From: Bacteroidota bacterium
GTDB lineage: Bacteria > Bacteroidota > Bacteroidia > Chitinophagales > Chitinophagaceae
NCBI GenBank assembly: GCA_016868815.1
Contig: VGFQ01000003.1
Coordinates: 297,232 to 361,231, forward strand
Reading direction: 5' to 3'
Length of the DNA: 64,000 nucleotides
Position numbers and translations under genes: made by a program. The notes below the pieces were generated by a model that saw only the letters and a list, made by a program, of their open reading frames with translations, did not search any database and was not told the DNA's origin. This document shows, in pieces, positions 44,148-53,381 of the stretch. Numbering within the stretch: position 1 is the first letter of the stretch; the number at the start of each line of letters is the position of its first letter.

Positions 44148-45404
44148 TTAGGAGACGCCTGCCAGTTCGAGGCTGAGTTTCTTAAGCCGCATGAGTTCCA
44201 TGCTCTCGACCATGGGGTCCGGCATCAGGATCAGCGAGATGCTGTCGCGGCGCCACCAGTCGGAGGACTGCAGGGCGCGGAAGGGGAGGATGCCGACAAT
44301 ATACTTGCGGTCGGCGTCGGAATGCCACTCCTCGAGGGCTTCGAAATGCTGCTTCGGCAGCGGGGTGCCGTTGTCCATGCTGACATAGGCGCGGAGGTGG
44401 AAGTCGTCGGTGAGGGACAGGGGCTCGTGGTGGTATTTCTTCTTGTACTCGTAGCGGTACTGGTAGCGGAGAGCGGCGATGTCGCTCAGCACGGCCGACG
44501 CGGTGGGGAAGCTGCCGGCCCCCTTGCCGTAAAAAAACTGCTTGTCTGCGAAGCCACTCTCGATGACCACACCGTTATATTCATTTCGGACAAAGGAGAG
44601 ATGGTCGTCCTGACGTACAAACTGTGGCAGCACAAAGGCGGCTACACGCCCGTTATCGAGTTTCTGTGCCTGGGCAACGAGCTTGATGGACATACCCTTC
44701 TCTTTTGCTACGACAGCGTCACCCAACGCGATGCGGTCTATCCCGCCACGCACAATTAGCGAGGGGTGTTCCACGATGCCGTAGGCGTGGGCGAGGAGGA
44801 GGGACCATTTATTGGTGGCATCCCAGCCTTCCACGTCTAGGGTTGGGTCGCTTTCGGCAAAACCCAGCTGCTGGGCTAGCAGTAGGGCAGAGCGGAAGTC
44901 GAGCCGGTCTTCGAACATCCGCGTGAGGATGAAGTTGGTGGAGCCGTTGACAATGCCGCGGATACCATGGAGGAGGTCGTTATCGTAATACTCTTCTAGG
45001 TTTCTGATGACGGGGATAGAGGCACAGGCAGATGCTTCGTATAGCAGGGAGCGTCTTGTTTCTGCCTGTAACTGCAGCATCTCAGGGAAGTGCTCGGCCA
45101 GCATCTTCTTGCTCGCGCTGACGACGTCCTTGCCATTCCGTAAGGCCCTAGTCACAATTTCACGGGCAGCCTCCGTCTCATTGATGACCTCGACAATCAC
45201 ATTGATGTCTGGATCCTCTAGCAGCAGATTCCTGTCGGTCGTGAAAAGCTCTGAGGGAGCATTGCGCTTCTTTTCCGGGTTCTTCACACATATCCGGCAA
45301 ATGCTGGCTTTCAGCGAGGGGGTCTGTTGTAACACGCGGTACAAGCCTTCCCCTACTACCCCGAAACCAAAGAGACCGATGGTCAGTTGCTTATGTGCTT
45401 CCAT
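44148..45404 (-). CDS. hom: Homoserine dehydrogenase
   Basis: NAD(P)-dependent reduction of aspartate semialdehyde to homoserine in Thr/Met synthesis. The 418-residue monofunctional enzyme has the Rossmann loop GLFGFGVVGEGLY, NGKDVVSASKKMLAEH, the catalytic-domain motif LHGIRGIVNGSTNFILTRM and GFAESDPTLDVEGWDATNK with the conserved acidic residues. The last ~80 residues (YIVGILPFRALQSSDWW...) are ACT-like, suggesting feedback regulation. No aspartokinase is fused or adjacent. It probably has its own promoter (-7 at 45438). Confidence 0.95.
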   Translation of the reverse strand: MEAHKQLTIGLFGFGVVGEGLYRVLQQTPSLKASICRICVKNPEKKRNAPSELFTTDRNLLLEDPDINVIVEVINETEAAREIVTRALRNGKDVVSASKKMLAEHFPEMLQLQAETRRSLLYEASACASIPVIRNLEEYYDNDLLHGIRGIVNGSTNFILTRMFEDRLDFRSALLLAQQLGFAESDPTLDVEGWDATNKWSLLLAHAYGIVEHPSLIVRGGIDRIALGDAVVAKEKGMSIKLVAQAQKLDNGRVAAFVLPQFVRQDDHLSFVRNEYNGVVIESGFADKQFFYGKGAGSFPTASAVLSDIAALRYQYRYEYKKKYHHEPLSLTDDFHLRAYVSMDNGTPLPKQHFEALEEWHSDADRKYIVGILPFRALQSSDWWRRDSISLILMPDPMVESMELMRLKKLSLELAGVS

Positions 45405-45437
45405 GCGACGGAAATGTCAACGATGTATAATGGACAG

Positions 45438-45445
45438 CAAAGCTA
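45438..45445 (-). promoter_or_regulatory. hom -7 promoter element
   Basis: TAGCTTTG on the minus strand is an exact fit to the fixed bases of TAnnTTTG, 33 bases before the hom ATG. It directly follows the terminator of the upstream gene. Confidence 0.45.
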
Positions 45446-45480
45446 CCCAAAAATGAGAGGCTTCCCATTGGGGAGACCTC
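45446..45480 (-). terminator. Terminator of the copper-monooxygenase lipoprotein gene
   Basis: On the minus strand GAGGTCTCCCC and GGGAAGCCTC form a stem of about nine pairs with one mismatch and a 4-base loop, followed by TCATTTTTG. It starts about 20 bases past the stop at 45501. Confidence 0.55.
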
Positions 45481-45500
45481 TTAAAGGATCTCTTGGTTGA

Positions 45501-46841
45501 TTAATAACAATATCCAAAGATGATGCCCATCTCGTCTTCGCTGGTGAGGCCAAAACCGACAGCCTTAGAGGTATTATTGAAATACGTGATCTCTGAGGTA
45601 AGCCCCTGACCAGCCTGCAGTAGAATGGGTGTCGAGAACGTTTTGATGAGCGGATGCTCCCAGTCTGTATTCTCATAAATCACCTCTCCATTGCGTGGTC
45701 CCCCAGAGATGCGGATGATGAATTTCTCTCCCATCTTATGGGTATGCGAGGTGAGGAGCACGACACGGGTAAGGGTGTTGAAGGTCCAGGACTTGGTGAT
45801 GGTCTTCCGTTCGCCGGCAGCGACACTAATATCCTGGTTGCCAAAATCGATCGTGCGGGCCTCATTTTGTACGGCGGATGCAGGAATGGTATAGAAGTTT
45901 ACATAGTTCGCACCCCGTAGGGTCATGTCGGTCTTATTGAAATAGTGAGCATTCAGGTCGAGTGGCGTATTGGCAGGCAGCATCAAGGCGACACCTGCCG
46001 GCAGGATTACTTCTTTGTCAGCTTCTTGGGTGCCTCCGAAGAAGACATGGTTTTGCATCTGCGCTAGCGTAAGCAGGTTGATGCTACCGTCTGTGTTTCG
46101 GATGTCACGCACCTGTCCGACGGAAGGCAGACCCGTATTGTTGCGGAAAGTGTAGACCAGGAAATGGTGGCTGTTACTGCCGCCCCGCATCACCAACCGA
46201 TTGACATATATTTTGTTGTTTGGGGAATTTTGTCGCACGAAGATTTCCCGCTCAAACTGCTTGGGTATATCAAATGGCTCGATCCGAAGTTGGAAGCCTT
46301 CATTGGCGGCAGGTGGGGCCAGGGGAAGTACTTCGGGCTGGCAGGCAGACTTGTCATCCAACACGGTCATGGGTACTTTGGCATTTGATTTCTCCGCACC
46401 CGTGGCGATCCACTGTCGGATGAACTCTACCTGACCTTTGGTAAGTACACCTCCACCCATAGGCATTCGGTTCCCGAAGTTGACACTGTGGTGGCCAGAC
46501 TGACAGGTGATCTTATGAAACAACAGGCTGTTATCTGCGTCAAAGGGCTTTACCCGGGGCATGTTCATGCCGGCAGCTGTTGCATTCCTTGAGGGTTTGC
46601 CAACCAGATTATCGTAGGCTACTCCGGGGCTCAGCACGAGACCGTGTTGCGCAAAGGTGGCGTCCGAAGAAGAAGCATGGCAGCCCGCCAATGCGCAGCT
46701 CTTTGTCAATATCTGAGACTGGATGACGTCAAAGCTGGAATTTACAGTTGGATCTGTTCCGTCTGTGGTATCCTTCTTGCATGCTGCGATAATTAGGGTG
46801 ATAGACAGCAAGACGGTTATGACTCCATGAATTTTTTGCAT
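45501..46841 (-). CDS. Lipoprotein with cytochrome-c-like segment and PHM-like copper monooxygenase domain
   Basis: A 446-residue lipoprotein: lipobox LIIAAC with Cys21. Residues ~35-150 look like a small cytochrome c, with a C-x4-CH haem motif (Cys49, Cys54, His55) instead of CxxCH and a candidate axial Met in NRMPMGGG. Residues ~185-446 resemble the type II copper, ascorbate-dependent monooxygenases (PHM/DBM). Candidate ligands His225-His226 and His299 for one copper, and His366, His368 and Met438 for the other, have spacings close to those of PHM (107/108, 172, 242/244, 314). Hydroxylation of an unknown substrate in the envelope, with electrons passed through the haem, is inference. Confidence 0.8.
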   Translation of the reverse strand: MQKIHGVITVLLSITLIIAACKKDTTDGTDPTVNSSFDVIQSQILTKSCALAGCHASSSDATFAQHGLVLSPGVAYDNLVGKPSRNATAAGMNMPRVKPFDADNSLLFHKITCQSGHHSVNFGNRMPMGGGVLTKGQVEFIRQWIATGAEKSNAKVPMTVLDDKSACQPEVLPLAPPAANEGFQLRIEPFDIPKQFEREIFVRQNSPNNKIYVNRLVMRGGSNSHHFLVYTFRNNTGLPSVGQVRDIRNTDGSINLLTLAQMQNHVFFGGTQEADKEVILPAGVALMLPANTPLDLNAHYFNKTDMTLRGANYVNFYTIPASAVQNEARTIDFGNQDISVAAGERKTITKSWTFNTLTRVVLLTSHTHKMGEKFIIRISGGPRNGEVIYENTDWEHPLIKTFSTPILLQAGQGLTSEITYFNNTSKAVGFGLTSEDEMGIIFGYCY

Positions 46842-46844
46842 ATA

Positions 46845-46875
46845 TAAAGGTAGTATTTTAATTCTTGTTTATCAA
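46845..46875 (-). promoter_or_regulatory. Candidate promoter (TTTG-N20-TACCTTTA)
   Basis: On the minus strand TTG (46875-46873), a 20-base spacer and TACCTTTA (46852-46845, one mismatch to TAnnTTTG). It ends only 3 bases before the ATG at 46841, so the transcript would be leaderless or the true start site lies slightly elsewhere. Confidence 0.4.
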
Positions 46876-47028
46876 AGCCTAAAGAGATTTCATGTATCAC
46901 CTAATTTATCTTTATTTGTTATGCTTTGGATGAATATGTTGGCTCTGTTTGTCACCTTGCTGATCCGATCTTATTTTACCGGGAACTGTTATTACGCCAC
47001 GATCGGAGAGTTTCGAGTATCTTGAGAC

Positions 47029-47892
47029 ATGATCCGGTTGGCTGAAGGTCCTTTGGAAGCATGGGTAAAGCCGCAGGGTGCCGAGTTGACCTCTTTACGC
47101 CTTCATGACACTGAATATCTCTGGTCGGGCGATGCCCGCTTCTGGAGCAAGCAATCCCCCATTCTCTTTCCCATTGTTGGCACCCTGCAAGAGGGCCGCT
47201 ACCGGCACAAAGACGCCACCTATTGCCTTCCGCGTCATGGCTTTGCCAGGGACCGAGTATTCGCCCTCAAGGCACTGTCTGGCCAGGAAGTCACCTGCCT
47301 GTTGGAGGATGACGAGGCTTCCCGCCTCGTATATCCGTTCCGCTTCCATTTGCGCATCCGATACTTCCTGCGTGCCACTGGCCTGCAAGTCGAATACATC
47401 GTCGCCAACCCATCCGATGACTCGTTGATCTTTTCTATTGGTGGCCACCCTGCCTTTGCTCTTCCACTGGAGCCGGGGCTTTCCTACCAGGACTATCAGA
47501 TCGACTTCTCACATCCAGAGACGGTCGGCCGCTGGAAGTTGCGCGACGGCCTCTTACATGAAGAAGATCCTGGCTTCCTCCAAGGGGCTACCAGTCTCCA
47601 ACTTCATCACGAACTCTTTCGGGAGGACGCCATTGTAATTCAGGGACTCCAATCCGCCTGCCTTACCCTTCGCTCAGATAAAGGCTCCCGAGGTCTCCGC
47701 TTCGGCATCGAAGGATGGCCGATGCTCGGGCTCTGGGCTCCCCCGCAGGCACCTTTTGTCTGCATAGAGCCCTGGCAAGGACATGCAGACCCATACGGAT
47801 ATGACGGAACGTTGGCCAGCAAGCCGGGCGTTGTCACCTTAGCGCCCGGGGACTGCTGGGAAAGATCCTGGACCGTTGAACCATTCAATTAA
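47029..47892 (+). CDS. Aldose 1-epimerase family protein
   Basis: A 287-residue cytoplasmic galactose-mutarotase-fold protein of the LacX/YeaD-like group. It has the beta-sandwich body with CLPRHGFARDRVF, SIGGHPAFALPLE and a C-terminal CIEPWQGHADP containing the catalytic-type Glu and His. It would interconvert alpha and beta anomers of hexoses or a sugar phosphate; the exact sugar is not deducible. A weak TTG-N20-TATTTTAC promoter candidate lies at 46949-46979. Confidence 0.87.
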   Translation: MIRLAEGPLEAWVKPQGAELTSLRLHDTEYLWSGDARFWSKQSPILFPIVGTLQEGRYRHKDATYCLPRHGFARDRVFALKALSGQEVTCLLEDDEASRLVYPFRFHLRIRYFLRATGLQVEYIVANPSDDSLIFSIGGHPAFALPLEPGLSYQDYQIDFSHPETVGRWKLRDGLLHEEDPGFLQGATSLQLHHELFREDAIVIQGLQSACLTLRSDKGSRGLRFGIEGWPMLGLWAPPQAPFVCIEPWQGHADPYGYDGTLASKPGVVTLAPGDCWERSWTVEPFN

Positions 47893-47907
47893 AAAATATA
47901 TGTCACC

Positions 47908-48600
47908 ATGAAAAAGATGCTCACTGCATATTTGGCACTCATTGCCATAGGATGGACGCCTCCAGATAAAGACTATATAGGTGCCTGGCAGAGAAAGGAG
48001 GGTAGTGTCACCCACACCCTTGTCATTATCGACGACTATTTCAGCCTCAGCAGTTTTGACATGGCTGGCAAGCACTTTATTCAGACGCAGGGTGGTACCT
48101 GTGTGTATAAGGATGGCAGACTCGAAGGGAAAGTAGAATACCATACAATGGATAAATCTTATGTCGGTAGTTCGTATGCCTGGAAGGTAGATGTCCGAAA
48201 CGGGCGTCTACGCATAGACGAGGGCTTGGGGGAGCCCTGGGAGCGTACTGACGAAGGTCAGGGGCCGCTGGCAGGCAACTGGCGCATCACGGGCCGTGAG
48301 CAAGGCGGTAAGATGGTCGAGATGCAGTCACGCGGTGGGCGCAAGACCATCAAGCTGCTCTCGGGACAACGTTTCCAGTGGGCCGCCATCAACACCGCGA
48401 CGGGCGAGTTCTCGGGCACAGGTGGTGGTCGCTACACCTTTGCCGACGGCAAGTATACCGAGCACATCGAGTTTTTCTCGCGCGACAGCTCGCGCGTCGG
48501 CATGAGCCTGAGTTTCGATGGCCGCGTCGAGGGGCGGCATTGGTACCATTCCGGGAAGAGCTCCAAGGGCGATCCCATCAACGAGCGCTGGAGCCGCTGA
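47908..48600 (+). CDS. Hypothetical secreted protein with internal duplication
   Basis: A 230-residue protein with a short hydrophobic N-terminus (MKKMLTAYLALIAIGW) that may be a signal peptide. Two halves align by eye: residues ~24-112 (IGAWQRKEG...DGRLEGKVEYHTMDKSYVGSSYAWKVDVRNGRLR...EPWERTD) and ~120-230 (LAGNWRITG...DGKYTEHIEFFSRDSSRVGMSLSFDGRVEGRHW...INERWSR). Each looks like a lipocalin-like beta-barrel repeat. The function is unknown. It lies 15 bases after the epimerase gene and 1 base before the DUF2490 gene, so it is probably in one operon with them. Confidence 0.75.
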   Translation: MKKMLTAYLALIAIGWTPPDKDYIGAWQRKEGSVTHTLVIIDDYFSLSSFDMAGKHFIQTQGGTCVYKDGRLEGKVEYHTMDKSYVGSSYAWKVDVRNGRLRIDEGLGEPWERTDEGQGPLAGNWRITGREQGGKMVEMQSRGGRKTIKLLSGQRFQWAAINTATGEFSGTGGGRYTFADGKYTEHIEFFSRDSSRVGMSLSFDGRVEGRHWYHSGKSSKGDPINERWSR

Positions 48601-48601
48601 T

Positions 48602-49291
48602 ATGGGTACCCTAACGACAAGAAGCATCTTCCAACTATTGGTCTGTATGCTATTGACTGCCTGCACGCAGGCACAGTCCTCGCGTACAGGCAACTGGATG
48701 ATGTATTTAGGCAACCAGCCTCTGGGCAAGGGCTGGAATCTGTGGAATGAAGCGCAGTACCGCAATTACAATGCTGTCGGCGACCTGGAGCAGCTCTTGC
48801 TGCGTACCGGCATCGGCAAGAACCTTTCAGAGGGGAATAACAATGTCTTACTGGGCTATGCGTATATCCTCTCTGAGCCTTACATCATGGGCACTGGCAG
48901 GAAATATACCACCCGAGAGCACCGCATCTTCCAGCAGTTCATCATGAGGCAATCGTTCGGAAGGATATACCTGCAGCACCGCTATCGGCTGGAGCAGCGT
49001 TTCCTTGAAGCAGGCTTCCGCAGCCGCTTCCGCTATTTTTTAGGTATCAACCTCCCACTTAATAAGTCCCGCATGGAGGCAGGCGCTTGCTACCTCTCTG
49101 CGTATGATGAGTTTTTCTTGCACCTCGATAGGCCCGTCTTCGATCGTGCCCGGGTCTATGGTGCCGTAGGCTGGGTATTGCGCAAGGACCTGCGGCTGGA
49201 GCTTGGACTGATGACACAGATAGAAGAATCTAGGAGTCGGCTCCAGTTGCAGCTGGCCCTCTTTAATGCAAGGCCCTTCGGGAAAAGATAA
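48602..49291 (+). CDS. DUF2490-family outer-membrane beta-barrel protein
   Basis: A 229-residue exported protein. The signal peptide is MGTLTTRSIFQLLVCMLLTACTQAQ. The remainder alternates polar and hydrophobic residues in beta strands (RTGNWMMYLGNQPLGKGWNLWNEAQYRNY, FGRIYLQHRYRLEQRF, FRYFLGINLPLNKSRM) and ends LQLQLALFNARPFGKR, fitting DUF2490, a predicted small outer-membrane barrel. The ATG at 48602 is chosen over an upstream in-frame codon because the signal peptide starts there and it follows the previous stop directly. Confidence 0.82.
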   Translation: MGTLTTRSIFQLLVCMLLTACTQAQSSRTGNWMMYLGNQPLGKGWNLWNEAQYRNYNAVGDLEQLLLRTGIGKNLSEGNNNVLLGYAYILSEPYIMGTGRKYTTREHRIFQQFIMRQSFGRIYLQHRYRLEQRFLEAGFRSRFRYFLGINLPLNKSRMEAGACYLSAYDEFFLHLDRPVFDRARVYGAVGWVLRKDLRLELGLMTQIEESRSRLQLQLALFNARPFGKR

Positions 49292-49296
49292 AGATG

Positions 49297-49680
49297 TCAT
49301 TCCATGAGCCCGTCGAGGGTTCGCCGATCCTTCTTGGTCGGCCTTCCGATCTTGCTTTTACGCTTGCCCGTATGGAAGACGGCTGCCTGGAAGGCGATGC
49401 GATCGCGTTCTTCTTCCGGCGTAAGGTCTGTGTAGTGCTTCACGGCTTCTGCGTAGGCCAGCCTGTTACCGAGGATTGACTCCACTCGGATCACCCAACG
49501 GCGTGTCTCCGTCCGGAGGTCATACACATCTCCTGCTTTCACAGGCCTGGACGCCTTCAGCGATTGTCCATCCATCTTTACACGTCCCTTCTCGCAGGCA
49601 TCAGCCGCCGCTGTGCGGGTCTTATACATGCGAATCGACCACAGGTATTTGTCAAGTCTTATTTTTTCTGCATCAGGCAT
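49297..49680 (-). CDS. S4-domain RNA-binding protein, Hsp15-like
   Basis: A 127-residue basic protein. The S4 domain is at residues ~6-70 (IRLDKYLWSIRMYKTRTAAADACEKGRVKMDGQSLKASRPVKAGDVYDL), followed by a short beta segment and a lysine-rich C-terminus (KRKSKIGRPTKKDRRTL). This is the layout of Hsp15/HslR, which recycles stalled 50S-peptidyl-tRNA complexes. The stop is 5 bases from the end of the convergent DUF2490 gene. Confidence 0.88.
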   Translation of the reverse strand: MPDAEKIRLDKYLWSIRMYKTRTAAADACEKGRVKMDGQSLKASRPVKAGDVYDLRTETRRWVIRVESILGNRLAYAEAVKHYTDLTPEEERDRIAFQAAVFHTGKRKSKIGRPTKKDRRTLDGLME

Positions 49681-49756
49681 CTTAGTATAGATGAAAGTAA
49701 AGGTACGCCATCGATGCTGTCAGGAGGAAGCCTTATCTTGTATCAAACGAAATGAT

Positions 49757-51943
49757 ATGGCTTTTCACAGGTGCTGCTGGCTACTTCCATGCATCCTCTC
49801 TACTCTGGTACTGCAGGCCCAGAAGCCCTCGTTGCGGCATTGGTCGGCCGACGGCCAACGCCTCATTACGTGGAAGGATGGGGAAGTTGTGGAGACAAAC
49901 CTCTCCTCTGGTAGCCGTCGTTCCCTTATATCCAAAGAACTGCTGCAGCAGGGACTTGGGGATCTCGAGGCCGAAGGGTTTATTCCTACTACGGATGGTC
50001 GCTGTATGCTCTTCTTTGCCAATACCGCAAGGGTCTGGCGTTACCACACGCGAGGCGACTATCACTGGCTCGATCTGGCAGCGGGTCGCTGGCACCGACT
50101 GGGCATGGGACTCCCGGCGCAGTCGCTCCTTTTCGCCAAACCATCGCCTGATGGACGCCTGGCTGCCTACGTAAGCCAATATAATCTGTATGTAGAAGAC
50201 ATCGCCACCGGCATGATCCGAGCCCTCACCAACGACGGCCACCGCAGACTCATCAACGGCACCTTCGATTGGGTCTATGAAGAGGAGTTCGCCTGCCGTG
50301 ATGGATTTCGATGGAGCCCTGACGGTCGCCACATCGCCTTCTGGCAGGTCGATGCCGCTGGTACGCGTGACTTTCTCATGATCAACAACACCGACTCGGT
50401 GTATGCGCGCACCATCCCCGTCGAATATCCGAAGGTCGGAGAGCCACCCTCTGCCGTGCGTATCGGCATCGTCGACCTGAGGAGTGGAGGAATCCGTTGG
50501 ATGCGCATCCCAGGCGACCCCCGGCAGCATTATCTGCCCCGCATGGAATGGCTGCCCGACGGATCCGGCCTGGTGGTGCAGCAGCTCGACAGGCGCCAGC
50601 AGCATAGCCTACTCTACCGCTGCAGTGCCATCGATGGCAGCGCCCAGCTGATCGCGGAGGAGAGCGACCCGGCATGGATTGACATCCTGCCATCCTGGGA
50701 TGGCGACTACGACTATGGCGGATGGGATTGGCTGGAACAAGGCCGTTCCTTTCTATGGGCCTCCGAGCGGGATGGATGGCGCCACCTCTACCGAATGCCG
50801 ACAGCGGGTGGGGAAGCGCTGCTGCTCACGCCAGGCGCCTACGACGTGATGGACATTCACCGGGTCGATGAGGCCAGAGGGTACATATATTTTTCCGCAT
50901 CTCCAGACAACGCAACCCAAAAATACCTCTATCGGGTACGCATGGATGGCCGCTCCGCCCCCGAACGGCTCACGCCTGCCGATCAGCCCGGCACGCACGA
51001 ATATGAGCTATCTCCCGGAGCTGCCTTTGCCTGGCATAGCTACTCATCGCATCGGGTGCCGATCGTGAGCGAGTGGGTGGCACTTCCCTCGCATCGGGGT
51101 GATAACAGTCGCAGCCCAGTGACCGACGCCATCCAGCAGATGGCAGCCACACCCGATCCGATGGAGTTTTTTCGCCTTCGCACCCCCGACGGCGTTGAGA
51201 TGGACGGATGGATGAAGAAGCCTGAAGGATTTGACCCTGCAAAAAAATACCCTGTCCTCTTCTATGTGTATTCGGAGCCAGGGGCACAGACAGTGCTGGA
51301 CCGCTGGGGCACCGGTCGCAACTCGCTCTATGCTGGCGACTTATCAAAAGACGGCTATCTCTATGTGTCGATCGACAACCGAGGCACACCTGCGCCAAAA
51401 GGAAGGGATTGGCGCAAAGCGATCTATCGGAAGATTGGCATTGTAAACATCCAAGACCAATCGATGGCAGCCCGTGTATTCCTGCAGCGGCCCTATACCG
51501 ACACCTCGCGGGTTGCCGTATGGGGATGGAGTGGTGGCGGCTCTGCCACACTAAACCTGATGTTCCGTCATGCAGCCATCTACCAGACAGGCATCTCCAT
51601 CGCAGCTGTCGCTAATCAGCTCACCTATGACAATATCTATCAGGAAAGGTACATGGGGCTACCCCAGGAGAACAGGCAAGATTTTATCGAGGGCTCACCC
51701 ATGACCCATGCAAAGAACCTGCAAGGGAACTTACTGTACATACATGGCACTGCTGACGACAACGTCCACTATCAGAACGCTGAGATGCTCATCGATGAGC
51801 TGGTCCGGTATAATCGTCGGTTCAGTTTCATGGCCTATCCCAACCGCTCACATGGGCTTAGCGAGGGAGAAGGCACGCGGCAGCATTTGTCCAGCCTGTA
51901 TACAGACTTCCTACGCAGGCATTGTCCGCCCGGAGCACGGTAA
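49757..51943 (+). CDS. Secreted dipeptidyl peptidase IV family serine peptidase (S9)
   Basis: A 728-residue exported exopeptidase removing N-terminal dipeptides, usually after Pro or Ala. The signal peptide ends near STLVLQAQ. The N-terminal beta-propeller (about 30-470) includes DWVYEEEFACRDGFRWSPDG, the paired-Glu motif that anchors the substrate N-terminus. The C-terminal alpha/beta-hydrolase domain carries the triad: Ser in WGWSGGGSA, Asp in HGTADDNVHYQ and His in NRSHGL. The ATG at 49757 gives the signal peptide; an upstream in-frame ATG at 49691 does not. Confidence 0.93.
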   Translation: MAFHRCCWLLPCILSTLVLQAQKPSLRHWSADGQRLITWKDGEVVETNLSSGSRRSLISKELLQQGLGDLEAEGFIPTTDGRCMLFFANTARVWRYHTRGDYHWLDLAAGRWHRLGMGLPAQSLLFAKPSPDGRLAAYVSQYNLYVEDIATGMIRALTNDGHRRLINGTFDWVYEEEFACRDGFRWSPDGRHIAFWQVDAAGTRDFLMINNTDSVYARTIPVEYPKVGEPPSAVRIGIVDLRSGGIRWMRIPGDPRQHYLPRMEWLPDGSGLVVQQLDRRQQHSLLYRCSAIDGSAQLIAEESDPAWIDILPSWDGDYDYGGWDWLEQGRSFLWASERDGWRHLYRMPTAGGEALLLTPGAYDVMDIHRVDEARGYIYFSASPDNATQKYLYRVRMDGRSAPERLTPADQPGTHEYELSPGAAFAWHSYSSHRVPIVSEWVALPSHRGDNSRSPVTDAIQQMAATPDPMEFFRLRTPDGVEMDGWMKKPEGFDPAKKYPVLFYVYSEPGAQTVLDRWGTGRNSLYAGDLSKDGYLYVSIDNRGTPAPKGRDWRKAIYRKIGIVNIQDQSMAARVFLQRPYTDTSRVAVWGWSGGGSATLNLMFRHAAIYQTGISIAAVANQLTYDNIYQERYMGLPQENRQDFIEGSPMTHAKNLQGNLLYIHGTADDNVHYQNAEMLIDELVRYNRRFSFMAYPNRSHGLSEGEGTRQHLSSLYTDFLRRHCPPGAR

Positions 51944-52016
51944 AGGGACGGGAAGGATGGCCTTGGTCGTTTACTACGACTGGGGAGGCCCTTGAGTGAC
52001 TGCCTGGGACTCGTGG

Positions 52017-53381
52017 CTACTCTTCAGCGAAGCATCGGTGGAAATGCGGGATGGTCTCGATGCCTTTATAAAAATTCGCGAGGTCGTATTTCTCATTGGG
52101 GGAATGTAGGTTGTCGCTGTCCAGCCCAAAGCCCATGAATACAATCTTGCATCCTAGCTCCTGTTCGAAGAGGGAGCAGATGGGAATGGAGCCGCCGCCT
52201 CTGACAGGGATCGGGTCTTTTCCAAAGGTCTTGCGCATGGCCCTGGCAGCCGACTGATAGGCTTTGGAATCAATCGGCGTCAGGTAGGGCTCGCCACCAT
52301 GGTGTTCAAAGACGTCTACCTGGACACCTGCCGGCGCGATTTTTCTAAAATGATCCATGAGGAGTTGGGTGATGCGCTTGGAAGACTGGTTGGGCACCAA
52401 TCGCGCAGAAATCTTAGCATGGGCCTTCGAGGGCAGCACGGTCTTGGAACCCTCGCCCGTGTATCCTCCCCAGATACCGTTGACTTCCAGCGTGGGGCGG
52501 ATGCCGGTACGTTCGTTGGTTGTATATCCCTTCTCGCCCCATACAGCGTCGATGCTCAGGTCTCTGCAAAAGTCCACTTCGTCGAAGGGTGCTGCTGCCA
52601 TCAGTTGCCTTTCCTCCGGGGTGGATTCGACGACGTTGTCATAAAAGCCGGGGATGGTGATGCGGTTTTCTGCGTCATGGCAGGAGGCGATCATTCGGGC
52701 GAGGATGGTCGCAGGATTGGCCACTGCCCCGCCATATACGCCGCTGTGGAGGTCGCGGTTTGGGCCAGTCACCACCACTTCGATGTAACTCAGTCCCCGC
52801 ACACCGGTATCGATCGAGGGGTGTTCCATGGAAATCATGGCCGTGTCGCTGATCAGGATGACATCTGTCTTCAGCATCGCCCGATTCTCGCGCACAAAAT
52901 GCGCCAGGTTGGGTGAGCCTACCTCCTCCTCGCCTTCTATGCAGAATTTGATGTTGGTGGGCAGGTTGCCCGTTGCAACCATGGCTTCCAGGGCTTTGAC
53001 ATGCATAAAGAACTGTCCTTTGTCGTCGCAGGCTCCCCTTGCATAGATCTTGCCATCGCGGATGACGGGCTCGAAGGGGCCGCTCTCCCAAAGTTCCAGC
53101 GGGTCGGCTGGCTGGACGTCGTAATGTCCATAGACCAGCACAGTAGGGCGTGATGGGTCTGTCATTCGCTCTCCATATACGATCGGATGCCCAGGCGTAG
53201 TAATCACCCTTGCTTGGGTTGCCCCTGCTTTCCGCAAGGCCTCGCATACAGCTTCTGCACAGATAGCCATATCGGGGGCATGCTCGCTTCGAGCACTTAC
53301 GGAGGGGATGCGCAACAGCGCCAGCAACTCCTCCAGGAATCGGTCACGATGGGCCTCCAGGTATGAATTCAAAGCGTGCAT
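52017..53381 (-). CDS. M20-family dipeptidase/carboxypeptidase
   Basis: A 454-residue cytoplasmic zinc peptidase of the M20 family (CNDP-like). Metal-binding motifs are VYGHYDVQPADPLELW, ARGACDDKGQFFMH and FCIEGEEEVGSPNL, with a C-terminal ligand region VPVRGGGSIPICSLFEQE. The dimerisation (lid) domain is at about 200-330. It would cleave dipeptides; specificity is not deducible. It is convergent with the DPP-IV-type peptidase, which could supply dipeptides after uptake. Confidence 0.92.
   Translation of the reverse strand: MHALNSYLEAHRDRFLEELLALLRIPSVSARSEHAPDMAICAEAVCEALRKAGATQARVITTPGHPIVYGERMTDPSRPTVLVYGHYDVQPADPLELWESGPFEPVIRDGKIYARGACDDKGQFFMHVKALEAMVATGNLPTNIKFCIEGEEEVGSPNLAHFVRENRAMLKTDVILISDTAMISMEHPSIDTGVRGLSYIEVVVTGPNRDLHSGVYGGAVANPATILARMIASCHDAENRITIPGFYDNVVESTPEERQLMAAAPFDEVDFCRDLSIDAVWGEKGYTTNERTGIRPTLEVNGIWGGYTGEGSKTVLPSKAHAKISARLVPNQSSKRITQLLMDHFRKIAPAGVQVDVFEHHGGEPYLTPIDSKAYQSAARAMRKTFGKDPIPVRGGGSIPICSLFEQELGCKIVFMGFGLDSDNLHSPNEKYDLANFYKGIETIPHFHRCFAEE

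Noticed and set aside
52299..52916. 205-codon plus-strand frame
   Set aside because: It is the antisense shadow of the M20 dipeptidase, whose metal-site motifs are intact.
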